Below, piece after piece: positions 54,788 through 64,000 of a DNA stretch of 64,000 nucleotides. This DNA is from Cordylochernes scorpioides. Taxonomy: Eukaryota; Arthropoda; Arachnida; Pseudoscorpiones; Chernetidae. Under the pieces are notes generated by a model, which was not told where the DNA came from, searched no databases, and worked only from the letters and a program-made list of their open reading frames with translations. The DNA lies in the NCBI GenBank assembly GCA_030710605.1, contig CP092871.1, positions 69,658,294 to 69,722,293 on the forward strand, given 5' to 3'. Both the position numbers and the translations under genes were made by a program. The first letter of the stretch is position 1; each line of letters starts with the position of its first letter.

Positions 54788-56612
54788 TGTTGAGTCCTAA
54801 AGCCAGGACCTTCTACATCTAGATGACTAAACTCCATCCTTTGACTTAGACATACAAATGTAACGCTCGCCAAATACTTACACCAGCATATATAATAACC
54901 AAATTTACACTCAGGTATACACTCGATATTAACATTCGTCTTGTAATTGAGCTTCGATTATAAAAACATTTATATCTTGATCTCCTTTAGCATATAAAGA
55001 AATTCAGGTGTATACATATTCTCCGTTTATGATAAGGCAATGAACCTCTTATAATACACTCAATATCCACAGCATACGCACCAAAGTTCATGTGTGATCT
55101 GTGAATTTATATAGACATTAGTACACATTAAAATTTACCACATCAACTTTTATTCGACAAATAAGGGATATATTAAAAAAAATAAAATGTAAAACAAATT
55201 GTATTTACTATGACATGACATAGTTAAGTAAAATATGAATCTATAACACCTCATTCAAGGCGATCTTGCTTGGGCGAAATAACCTATCTATTAATACATG
55301 AGTAAGTCCCTCTCTCACTATGAACTCGCTATAAATGGCAAGGCGTCTTTATCAAAAAAAAAAAAAAATCCTTTCTACCTACCATGACTTCGTCATGTAT
55401 ACATATATCTCTTTACGATGAAATTTTAGAGTGAAACTTACCTAAACACCTCGACTACTTACTTCTCGCCCGGTGAAAAAAATTCGTCTGCCCCTCTTGA
55501 AAACCGCGTCAAAACTGACTGGTCCCTTGGTCCAGTTCCCCCAAAAAATCTCGCCCGGTATCCCTTTTTTTCAGCGCCCTCAATCTCTAACTCCCACAGA
55601 ATAATAAACCTTGAATATACTAAATTCTCGAAATATTAAATAGGAAAAATAATATTACTACAGTTAAAATTTAAGGAATAAAAATAATATTTTATTAGAA
55701 AAATATTATGAATTAAGAATATTCTAACTCAGCTTATGAAATTTATCTGTCTTATTGAGAGAAAATATTATTTTATTAAATTTTTATTTTTAAGGAAAAT
55801 TATGAATTAGAAATATTCTTACACGGCTTACTAAATATTAACCAAATTCAGAATTTATCTGTCTTATTGAGAGAAAATATTATTTTATTAAATTTTTATT
55901 TTTAAGGAAAATTATGAATTAGAAATATTCTTACACGGCTTACTAAATATTAACCAAATTCAGAATTTATCTGTCTTATTGAGAGATAAATTTAAATTAA
56001 CAATGGAATTAAAATCCAATTTAGGATGCTACCCCTCTGAGAGACCTATATGCTAATTTCTCCTTTAAGAAATCCCAAGAATATTAATAAATGGTCCCCA
56101 TCCATCAAAATGTCATGTCATAGGTTATATATACAAGAATTAAAAGGTAGGTTTTACAAAGTCGCATGCTGGATGTCCGTTTCTTCTTGTTGAGGTGGCT
56201 TCTCCACTGCCCGTCAGCTCTCTGCTTATGTTGTGGTTGGACTCCTGCTCCTGTTTTCGTCGGGCTCCTGACCAGGGCTGTGCCTTCCTTGATATATCTT
56301 AGTATCCACGGGTATCCGCGTCCAGCGCTGCGTCTCCCTCCCGGCTTGATCTTTGAACCACCGTCGGCCATTGCCGTGGGACATCCATCTGTATCCATTT
56401 TAATCAGGGGCCGATATCATCCTCCTCCAGTAGATCTTGGAATCGTGTCCAGGGCTGCGTCTCCCCCCCGGCTTGATCTTTGAACCACCGTCGGCCATTC
56501 CCGTGGGACATCCATCTGTACACCAAACACTTTCGGCGAGACACTGCGTGTATGTACATAGGATGTAAAAGAGTGTTTACATCTTTGTTGGGTCTGTTTG
56601 GTGAAATGTGAC
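54788..56612 (-). repeat. 3' LTR of element D (about 1.8 kb)
   Basis: On the minus strand it starts TGTTGGGTC...GACCCAACA (a terminal palindrome as in element B) directly after the purine tract GGCAGGGGAGGAAT, and ends GGACTCAACA before GACG. It contains two internal duplications: a unit of about 114 bp repeated at 55740-55970, and a unit of about 80 bp (GGCTTGATCTTTGAACCACC) at 56311-56396 and 56444-56521. Confidence 0.7.
55740..55990. repeat. Tandem duplication in element D LTR, 114-bp unit
   Basis: AATTTATCTGTCTTATTGAG...TTAACCAAATTCAG occurs twice in a row with at most a few differences, plus a third partial unit. Confidence 0.9.
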
Positions 56613-58370
56613 CCAACAATTCCTCCCCTGCCAGAGTGAAAGAATGAGTTTATTTCAATTCATATCTGATCAAATATTCCATGAGAAAATATGAAATTGG
56701 GGAAAAATGCATTCTTTTACGATACCATTATGCAATCACTGTCACTCCGGCAAAGGGGGAACAGACGGGCCATGGAACCTGGGGCAGGTTAATTCATCGT
56801 GATTACAGAAGGAAGTTCTACCCTACCATTCTATGGGCAATATACTGAGCCCATCCCTTTGCTGTCTGTATTCCAGGGAGTCTTGACCCAGATGTGAGTC
56901 GAGACCACACATCCCTGACCGCAGTCCCAGTGGGTGGAGAAGGGGTGGTCTATACACAGGTTCTGTGCAAAACAGATTCTTATGCCATTCAGGTTAACAT
57001 AATAATTATGGGCGCCAAGGAATTGTGTTTGTATGGTAGACATGCCCAATTCCTAAAACACATCTAAAAAAAAAAACTTTATTAGTTCTATACGATACAT
57101 ATGGCAGCGAAGGAATGGCTATACATGTTCAAAATGACAATGATAAAAAAAAAAATCCAAAGTTGCAACTCCTATCGATGACATTAAAATAATAGTGTAA
57201 AACAGAAACGAAAAAAAAAAAGAAAAAAAAATATATACATATTAGAGCTGCACGAATGCGATGCATGCAAAAAAAATATTGGAACAATATGGATATACGC
57301 GATGTTAGATAAAAATAAGAAATATTAAAATGGGTATTTACTATAAGTAAAAAAAATGGTTTGATATATATATATATATAATGAATACAAATGAATATAT
57401 AAATCGTGATTAAGATCTCTATTCGGTACATTTGTCCGAAGATGGTAACAACGCTGCTACCAAAATGTCACACATACCTATGCTATGGATTGTGCTTCTA
57501 CATATACGAATATACATGGATATAATAATGAGAACAAAATATATGATATATAAAATAATAAAACGAATATATATGCACTGAGGGGTCCAGGTTATCTCAC
57601 TAGTATCTCAAAACTCGTGTAATATCTAACAAAGATAAAACTTGTCCTTACTAACTTGTCACTGGGAGTGTTTGTCTGGCGTGTTCCCTGCCTCTCTTAA
57701 TACAAAAGGAAGCCTCTCACAATCAGATTACTTCCAAATTACATTACCTGTGGTTGAAATCTCTCCCACCTTTTGTCCTTTATTTTAACATGTAGTTTAC
57801 CCCTACTATACATTGTTTAGCTTATCCATAGAATGTGTACTCATAAATTTTGACCAACAAATCCCTTTAATAAAAATACTCAAACTAATTCTGTAATAAA
57901 TTATGATGGATAGAAACTAGGTCTAACTCATATCTTGTGATATATGTCCTCTCACCTGAGTTCTTAGTACCTCCCTGGAAAAGCAAATCTTGTAAAACAA
58001 ATAACCCATTGCTCTGGGTCATTTCACTGTCTCAAAACGAAAAATACTTTATATTCGATCTTCCCAAAAAAAAAAATTAATAATCACTCTTCAAATCTGG
58101 ACCGCTATATTGGCTTGTTCTGGCAATCTGCTTCAAAAGTTCATTTTGTGTCCTATTAATTTAAAATTTAACCTATCTTATAATGAATTACTTAAAAAAA
58201 TTCTATATATTAATTGATGTTTAGACTTAAATTCGTTCTAACTAAACGTATGGTAGACTAATAGTCTTTAATTAAGTGAATAACTCTTGCTAGCCTGGGG
58301 CGATATAGAACGCAAAGAATCCGGACAGTCCATCTGTCACTTTGCTATCTGATACCTAAAAATCTGTAGA
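56613..58370. other. Element D interior, no recognised gene
   Basis: A/T-rich interior with simple AT repeats near 57370. A degenerate hammerhead-like copy at 57436-57472 (CCGAAGATGGTAACAACGCTGC, then TACCAAAATGTC) lies here. No coding motif was recognised. Confidence 0.4.
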
Positions 58371-58528
58371 CGGGATCGCTTCGTCTAATCAAAACTTGTT
58401 TGTTACTTGCTCAATTGTTAACCCTCATTAGAAACCCCTTTAGGCTTTTACTTATAGACAAGGAGTTACAGGGAATTCGATTTCTCTACCCAGCGCATGT
58501 TTTCTAAGCTCGTCCATCGGGGAATTTG

Positions 58529-58825
58529 TTACAGGCTGCGCAATATATAAAAGAGCTCCCAACGTGCCGATCCTTTCCAACCTCCCGACTGTATCACCCT
58601 CATCTCGGTCACGCTCAAAGCGTCGTAAATTACGATGTCAGATCGGTTACCCGAGGTTTTCGTCGCTTTACACTTAGTCTGCGACGTCGGCAACTGAATC
58701 CCCCCACCTAGCACAAAGTTCACCTGATACCTCTCCGTTCCCTCTAATGAGGAGAGGACTTGCAGGCTTTTGGCCTGACCGTGACCTTCCACAAATCCCC
58801 AGTCTGAGAATCGAGACATGGTCAT
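58529..58825 (-). CDS. Small conserved open frame of the LARD-like family (copy in D)
   Basis: 98 residues (MTMSRFSDWGFVEGHGQ...). Shares with the element B frame (39348-39557) LSSLE-T-Y-NF-GG and GNRSD-V in the same phase. This copy has additional downstream sequence (MRVIQSGGWKG). No known domain. Coding status is uncertain. Confidence 0.35.
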   Translation of the reverse strand: MTMSRFSDWGFVEGHGQAKSLQVLSSLEGTERYQVNFVLGGGIQLPTSQTKCKATKTSGNRSDIVIYDALSVTEMRVIQSGGWKGSARWELFYILRSL

Positions 58826-59743
58826 TGCCTACGATTCTTAGAATTCAAGTTGATATAATGAAATAGAGTAACTGATTATTCTAATAAAAGAAATCAATAT
58901 TTACACTCCTCTAAAAAGGAGACCTAACAGAGTGGAGCGAATATTTTCCTAACAATAGAGTTGTAGTTGTCCTGTTTGAGGCTTCTCGGTCCTAGAGAAA
59001 TAAAAAAAATTAAATTTAAGATTGAACCTATTGGTTCCCTTATCCTATGCTAAAGTACCTTTGGTCTTTACAGTATAATTGTTTTTAACCTTCTTACACA
59101 TTCATTAAACCAATCCATTCATACACCCCCCCCCCCCCATCATTCACGGTTTGCATACAAACTAAAGTTAAAAGCTGCTACACAAGCCAAAGTACTATAA
59201 TTATAATCATTGATAGATCCTAATAATAACAAATTTTTCAGGACAAATGTGAAATCAAATAAAGTTATCTAATTAAAACAAAGTGGGGACTAAAGCCCTA
59301 TTGACTTAAATAAATGCCTCATACAAACTCTACATAAAAGTTATCTATACGTGGATAAACATTATTTATATTTAAACAAATTAACAAAATTGGTTGTTAA
59401 TAATCAAATGCTGAAATCTAACCTAACACTTTAACTGTGTGTCTCACAATTTGAAAATCTTCTTATCTTGACACTTGGTGTCTAAACAAACGAATCATCA
59501 AACTAGCACTTAAATTGAGCGAACTGAACTTCTAGTATTTACCTCATTGCCAATATATGATAGGTTCACAAGTGTTCTTACCAACGCTTCTTCTTTCTCT
59601 GCTATTCAGCTAAACTCTTTCTTTGGACTTATAGGGCTTTTGGTACCCAGCTCGTTCTGGAGTTTAACAACAGAGGTTACTTGTTGCTCTATCAATTCTG
59701 GGTCACATTTGGGTCACATTTCACCAAACAGACCCAACAGACG

Positions 59744-59850
59744 TAACTTTATTGACTGGCCTCTGTTGTAATATGTTATTTTACATATCCTACATGAACC
59801 AAAACATTAACTTGTGATGATGATATATTCAATCACTGAATAACCTAACA
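59744..59850 (-). repeat. Element C 5' LTR, outer piece
   Basis: Together with 54730-54787 it makes a 165-bp LTR equal in length to the 3' LTR. Followed by the CTAAT duplication and LINE-F. Confidence 0.9.
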
Positions 59851-60915
59851 CTAATGAAGCTAAAAAGCCTTGCCCCCAGCTTATTTGACGGCTTTAAAAG
59901 ATATTTACAATAGAGTTCTAAAAACTGGTCAATTCTCAACAACCTGGTGCAAAACAATTATACATCCCATCTTTAAAAATGGTGATGCCGACAATCTTCA
60001 CAATTATCGGGGAATAGCACTTCTAAGCAACCTCGCTAAGCTTTTCTCATCAATACTGAAAATACGGCTAAGCAACTGGACCGAAAATAGAGCAATTATA
60101 CCGGAAAATCAAGCGAGTTTCAGAAAAGAACATTCATGCCAGGATCATATTTTTACTTAAGTCTCACTAATCCAATTAACACTTAGACGTAAAAGACGAA
60201 AGTTCTACGATTTCTTTATTGATCTTAAAAAGGCTTTTGATACGGTGCCTCAAGCTCTCCTATGGAAAAAACTGATAGACATCATGACAGCTGCGGTGAG
60301 ATGGAACAATTCATTCACTGAATTTATTAAAATAAAATCCGGAGTGTTACAGGGTGAACCACTATCTCCTTACTTATTCATACTTTTTATTAACGACCTG
60401 ATTAGTCTTCTTCTTCTTCTTCTTTCTTATCTCCACCCAATCACACTAAGGTATCAAGCCCTGATTAGTACTTTTGACTGCTCGGATATACCTGGTATTT
60501 ATCTGCCAAAGCATGGAAATATCCATTTGTTACTATATGCAGATGATATTGTACTGATAGGCGAATCTAAGAACAATTTGCAGTTAAAAATTAATATGAT
60601 ACGAAAATATGCTAACGCTGAACGAAAACAAATAAAAAATAATGGTATTTCGCAATGGTGGGAAGCGCTCAAAATCTATAATTGGTATTGGGGACAACAA
60701 ACACTGAATGTCACGGAAAGATACATGTATCTAGGATATCCACTCACCTCAACAAACTCTTTTAAGCAAGCCGCATTATACTATAAGGGTAAAGCTCTCG
60801 CGGCCAGTGGTGCGGTATGGCCTATTCTGACCAGGTCGAAGATGAACTCTCTTAAATCCTCTAGCAAGAATATGGAATTAAATACTAGAGAATCACAAAA
60901 AACTTTTTTTTTTTA
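59851..60915 (+). pseudogene. LINE-F reverse transcriptase
   Basis: Resumes after element C. Near 59870-60160 it reads PPAYLTALKDIYNRVLKTG, WCKTIIHPIFKNGDADN, YRGIALLSNLAKLFSSIL and NQASFRKEHSCQDHIFT. A stop follows, then DLKKAFDTVPQALLW near 60220 (first catalytic Asp), GVLQGEPLSPYLFILFINDL and LLYADDIVLIGES near 60530 (active site). A 53-bp insertion breaks the region after INDLIS. Stops and the insertion make it non-functional. Confidence 0.8.
60407..60459 (-). repeat. 53-bp insertion with 10-bp target duplication
   Basis: Flanked by CCTGATTAGT at 60397-60406 and 60460-60469. On the minus strand the insert ends in a GAA-repeat tail (AAGAAGAAGAAG), like the microsatellite tail of a severely 5'-truncated retroposon. 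Confidence 0.6.
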
Positions 60916-60930
60916 AAAACAGGACTCAAG

Positions 60931-61618
60931 TATATCAGCCATAGATTAACCAAATCTGTTCAGTGTTTTAGCTCATCATCAGTAGAGTGTAGGCTTAGTT
61001 GACCAAGTTTCCATACAAGAAATAATCTCAAGTTTGAAAGAATAAAAAAATTACCTAGTGATATTTTATTAGGAAAAATTGTTGTTATCATAGTGTGGTG
61101 CACACATACAAATAAACAATGTGGCGTAGAAGGCCAGGCCAGCTGAATCCAGGTTTTTTAGTGAGCTTGTTACTGCTCCCCCTCCTCCTTTTTCATCCGG
61201 GCTTGGGACTGGCAAAGGCGGAGTTAAGGAACAACTTTGAAGTTGGAAAAGGATTATAAAAAGGTGGATGAACTTGATAAGGAACAATTTGGATTATAGA
61301 TTATAGCTACAAGAAAATACAACCAAATCCAAATAAATTAATAGTGTGTGACGTTTCGGTATAAGAATAATCATTTATTCTTTTTTTCTGGTGATATTAA
61401 CAAAATGCTGTTACTATTTATATATTTGTATTAGGTCTTATATTCTTGTAGTGGATGAACTTATAGGCTGAAAACATATGGATGCTGAAGGCAAGGGGAA
61501 ACCATCGCCTTATTTTTCCTACATTTCTCATTGAATGGACCAAGGCAATATCTAACAACCAGACTAGAGATCATCCCTTGGAGGAGACGGATTGAAGATG
61601 TTCAGTATCTTAGGAGTG
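60931..61618. other. Non-coding stretch with a degenerate hammerhead-family repeat
   Basis: 61040-61260 is a GC-richer segment with no assigned identity. 61285-61450 carries the family's AAATCCAAATAAATTAATAG, GTGTGTGACGTTTCGGTA (reverse core GAAACGTC) and a diverged partner in inverted order. Confidence 0.45.
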
Positions 61619-61919
61619 GGGTCGGTGGAAGGGTGGTCTAAACCGTTTGTTTGCGACTGCTACTCCTGGGATCAAATCCTGCATTGGGCACTTTTTTCTG
61701 ATTAAAAAAATGCTCCAATGGTCCTGATTCTTGCAAAAATCCAAACCCACCAGTGAGTGAAAGTAACCAAACGGGGTTCTGGCACATTTGTAAGTGAAAA
61801 AGTCGAACTGCTTTTCACATGTGTAGAAATGTGGTGCACTTACAGTAAAACCAGTCGCCAACTTCTATCCACCATGATTATCATGGCCTGTACCACATGT
61901 ACTAGGGATTATAAAAAAA
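61619..61919 (+). repeat. tRNA-derived SINE, copy 2
   Basis: Aligns with 22269-22573 from GGTCGGTGGAAGGGTGGTCTAAACCG (A box) and GGGATCAAATCC (B box, closer to the consensus than copy 1) to the end. It has a short A-run (61912-61918). Confidence 0.75.
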
Positions 61920-61966
61920 GTATCTTTGGATACTGATTTATCTCTGAAATAAATAGCTTATTTATA

Positions 61967-62115
61967 CAGTAAACCACTTTCATGAGAGTACCTCTCTCTA
62001 CAAAGAATAGTTTTCATCACCAAAATTATCATTTTTTACTAATTTGAAACTCTCTGGCAAGAGGATATCTAAGAGGATAAAAGGACATTTTAGCTCTTCA
62101 AATAGGTTTCGTTTA
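61967..62115 (-). mobile_element. Family M pogo-type MITE, diverged reverse copy
   Basis: CAGTAAACCACTTTCATGAG start, TACCTCTCTCTACAAAG and TTTGAAACTCTCTGGCAAGAGG match the reverse of copies 1-3. The right end is poorly preserved. Confidence 0.55.
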
Positions 62116-62419
62116 CAGAGAAATGTATTGGGATCACAGCTGCTATAAATGATATCAAAATGTCATCGATGTTATACCATCTTGTTTATGTATCCCATCT
62201 TGAAGGAAACTTGAGGCACTTCTGTCCAATACTTTGGTGATCCACTTGAGATGTAAACACAAAGTTCCACACACACAGAGTAAAATACAAATGAAGGCTA
62301 TCTATCAGTCAAAAGGAAAACTTATGTTGTGCAGCTTATTTTAAAGCAATTTCTCCTGTTTTCTCCTCTACCTGGAAGGATTTAAATAACAAACTTTGTT
62401 GTAATGACTTCACAGGGTG
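62116..62419. other. Non-coding spacer
   Basis: Nothing recognised. Confidence 0.3.
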
Positions 62420-63120
62420 CCAAGGTACAAGAAAATAAGACCTAATCCAAATAAATTAATAGTTGGTAATGTTTTGGTAACAGTGTTGTTACCATCATCA
62501 GACAAAAGAATAAATGAGACAACTCTGTTATCAACATGTCACACACTAATTTATTTGTGTCATTTATTCTTTTGTCTGATGATGGTAACAACACTGTTAC
62601 CGAAATGTCACACACTATTAATTTATTTAGATCATTTATTCTTTTATAATACAATATATATAATGCGGCTTATGATTGTAGAACAACATTTGAAAATTAG
62701 CCCGCATGTGTTTCTTTTGAACGAAAAATCTAAATTTATTCCAAGGAGAAATAACGATTATTTCTAACCTTAGGGATGAAGTATGAAAGGATGAATTGTG
62801 AAGAGCAATGATGAACGGAAAAATAAAGTTTCCAGGAATGGGAATTCCCATAACAATTATTTCTCCTTGGAATAAATTTTGATTTTTAGTTCAAAAGAAA
62901 CACATGTGAGATAATTTTCAAATGTCGTTCTACAATTTATTCTTTTGTCTGATGATGGTAACAACTCTGTTATCGAAACGTCACACACTATTAATTTATT
63001 TAGGTCACTTATTCTTTTGTCTGAAGATGGTAACAATGCTTTTACTGAAACGTCACACACCATTTATTTGGATTAGGTCTTATTTTCTTGAATCTATAAT
63101 CCAAATTGTGCTTCATTAGG
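62420..63120. repeat. Cluster of hammerhead-core repeats (four cores)
   Basis: Plus-strand cores: 62576-62609 (CTGATGA, stem GGTAACA/TGTTACC, GAAATGTC), 62949-62982 (CTGATGA, stem, GAAACGTC, all core bases present) and 63021-63054 (CTGAAGA, GAAACGTC). Minus-strand core: 62501-62468 (CTGATGA, perfect stem, degenerate 3' half). Each is followed by CACACACTATTAATTTATTTAG or a variant. A unit with an unrelated inverted segment (62690-62760 against 62830-62930) lies between them. Confidence 0.7.
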
Positions 63121-63829
63121 GTGCCAAGGTTTTATGTTGTTATAATTAGGTTTACTGGGAAGACTTGAGCCATAAAAACTTGGAACCTTAGAATTATGAT
63201 AGGAGTTGCTCCATAGCCAATGGGTTAAGTCCATTTTTTTTATTAGAAACATAAGGTAACAAGATTTAATTTAAAATTTATCAAATGTTTGTGATGTTTC
63301 AGCAACTGCATTGTTAAACCATCAGACAAAAGTTATGAAAAAATATATCACACAATTAAGAAAATGGCATCTCCTTATCGTGCAACTGAAAATGCCTTTT
63401 TCTTAATTTATTCACCTTATCCCAGTACAATTTCACATTTGTACTATTTTTTCATATCACAGAATGTTTTAAAATAGTTGGTACTGTTATCAGCTGTGCA
63501 AACAAGATTACTGATAAATATTTTTTTCTAAGAACCCTAAACTATTTACATTTTAGAGATAGAAAATAGATTAGAATCAGAACTTGGAAAAAAAAAAAGA
63601 TATGAATTGAGAGCATCTGTCATTAAATATATTTCCTCTTTCTTCCATTCTGTTAATTATAGCACATTTCTTTTGAATCAAAAATGATTCTTTAAATTTT
63701 ATTTTGAAGTATTTTTCTCATTTAGATTGAAATTATTGTGATACTAGTGAACTTTTTCTATGTTCTAAAAACAAAGAATTCTCAATTTTATTAAGAAAAA
63801 AAAGGCATTTCCTGATCGTGCAAATAAAA
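63121..63829. other. AT-rich spacer with one decayed core
   Basis: A degenerate minus-strand hammerhead copy at about 63294-63330 (GATGTTTCAGCAACTGCATTG, then TTAAACCATCAGAC). No gene recognised. Confidence 0.35.
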
Positions 63830-64000
63830 GTTGTTGATGTCTTGCGCCATCTATCGGAATAAATATCAACTAATCGTTGATTTTTAATTATTCCAGAATT
63901 GGCCAAATACCATTTCTTGATTAATCAAGAAAAGCTAGCTACCTAGGTGTTCCGGGCTGTTGGCCCTCGTCAGTGTGGTACAAGGTGTACCTCAGCGGCC
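63830..64000 (-). repeat. Dispersed repeat family R, copy 2 (window edge)
   Basis: Inverted relative to 20935-21115, sharing GGGCCAACAGCCC, the TTTCTTGATTAATCAAGAAA palindrome and the ATGGCGC segment. It runs off the window end. Confidence 0.55.

Larger units (their letters stand above)
54788..59739 (-). mobile_element. Large LTR element D (LARD-like), inserted in element C's LTR
   Basis: Bounded by GACG (54784-54787 and 59740-59743). Ends TGTTGGG...CAACA on the minus strand. Shares with element B the purine tract, the palindromic LTR start, the 4-bp duplication, and a homologous interior (58370-59300 against 38700-39650). No gag or pol is recognised. The expected full 5' LTR at the right is not evident: only the first 35 bases or so look LTR-like there, so that end is probably deleted or rearranged. 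Confidence 0.75.
45082..59850 (-). mobile_element. Ty3/gypsy element C, interrupted twice
   Basis: Minus-strand LTR retrotransposon with 165-bp LTRs and TSD CTAAT. Gag, protease, RT, RNase H and integrase follow in order from 54700 to 45262. Element E sits inside gag and element D inside the 5' LTR. Removing both leaves about 4.5 kb. After the 5' LTR the primer site reads TGGTGTCAGAAAAG. Its LTRs are nearly identical and only a handful of stops and frameshifts are seen, so the insertion is fairly recent. Confidence 0.92.
44640..60930 (+). mobile_element. LINE-F, split in its RT by element C
   Basis: ORF2 pieces lie on both sides of element C: 44650-45081 (pre-RT and RT start, ending NKACGLDNIPN) and 59851-60915 (resuming with the RT). 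The host frame is interrupted exactly at the CTAAT duplication (45077-45081 and 59851-59855). The motif set DLKKAFDTVPQALLW, GVLQGEPLSPYLF and LLYADDIVLIGES marks a non-LTR RT, clearly different from LINE-A and LINE-B. Confidence 0.8.

Overview
This window is a repeat-dense, AT-rich piece of a eukaryotic, invertebrate genome. An arthropod is the most likely source, because it carries R1-clade LINEs with the FDNAWWP motif, mariner and Tc1 elements of the kind common in arthropods, and a tRNA-derived SINE. No sequence search could be run, so the species call is inference. The only convincing non-transposon gene is an intact, coding-intronless mitochondrial porin (VDAC) gene at 29983-30822 on the minus strand. 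There is a 100-N assembly gap at 16836-16935.

Layout. 1-530: decayed mariner-type transposase cut by the window edge. 540-10280: an old I/Jockey-type LINE (endonuclease, RT, RNase H, C-terminal Zn motif), split by a Ty3/gypsy element with 171-bp LTRs (2963-7328, TSD TTAAC) and by a mariner (about 8722-9954). 10816-15695: two related, 5'-truncated R1-clade LINEs head to tail. 16394-21115: pogo-type MITEs, then a Helitron (17786-20899) whose first bases are split by a 2.4-kb Tigger/pogo transposon (17794-20193) and whose body holds a perfect 92-bp-arm palindrome. 21500-29480: SINE, MITEs, foldback repeats with hammerhead-ribozyme-like cores, a second Helitron-like element (23407-25494) filled by about 27 copies of a 73-bp minisatellite, a partial 5S rRNA copy, and a foldback Mutator-like element with a 9-bp TSD (28392-29479). 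29983-30822: VDAC.

32397-44531 is a Tc1 transposon with an intact 343-aa transposase. It is split by a 10.7-kb LTR element (B, 32462-43173, TSD CAGA) that has 1.65-kb LTRs and almost no recognisable coding content, so it is LARD-like. 44640-60930 is a LINE split inside its reverse transcriptase by Ty3/gypsy element C (minus, 45082-59850, TSD CTAAT). C is interrupted twice: by Ty3/gypsy element E inside its gag (48958-54275, TSD ATAT), and by element D inside its 5' LTR (minus, 54788-59739, TSD GACG). D belongs to the same LARD-like family as B. E has a single uninterrupted gag-pol frame and nearly identical LTRs, so it is the youngest and potentially active element. 61000-64000 holds a second SINE copy, a MITE, and a cluster of hammerhead-like repeat units.

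The genes do not form operons or a pathway. The order of events can be read from target-site duplications, and the elements that interrupt others are younger than their hosts. I found no new defence or metabolic system. The most unusual items are the hammerhead-core repeat family, the minisatellite-filled Helitron, the LARD-like family with a shared orphan reading frame, and element E's gag frame, which is open into its own LTR.
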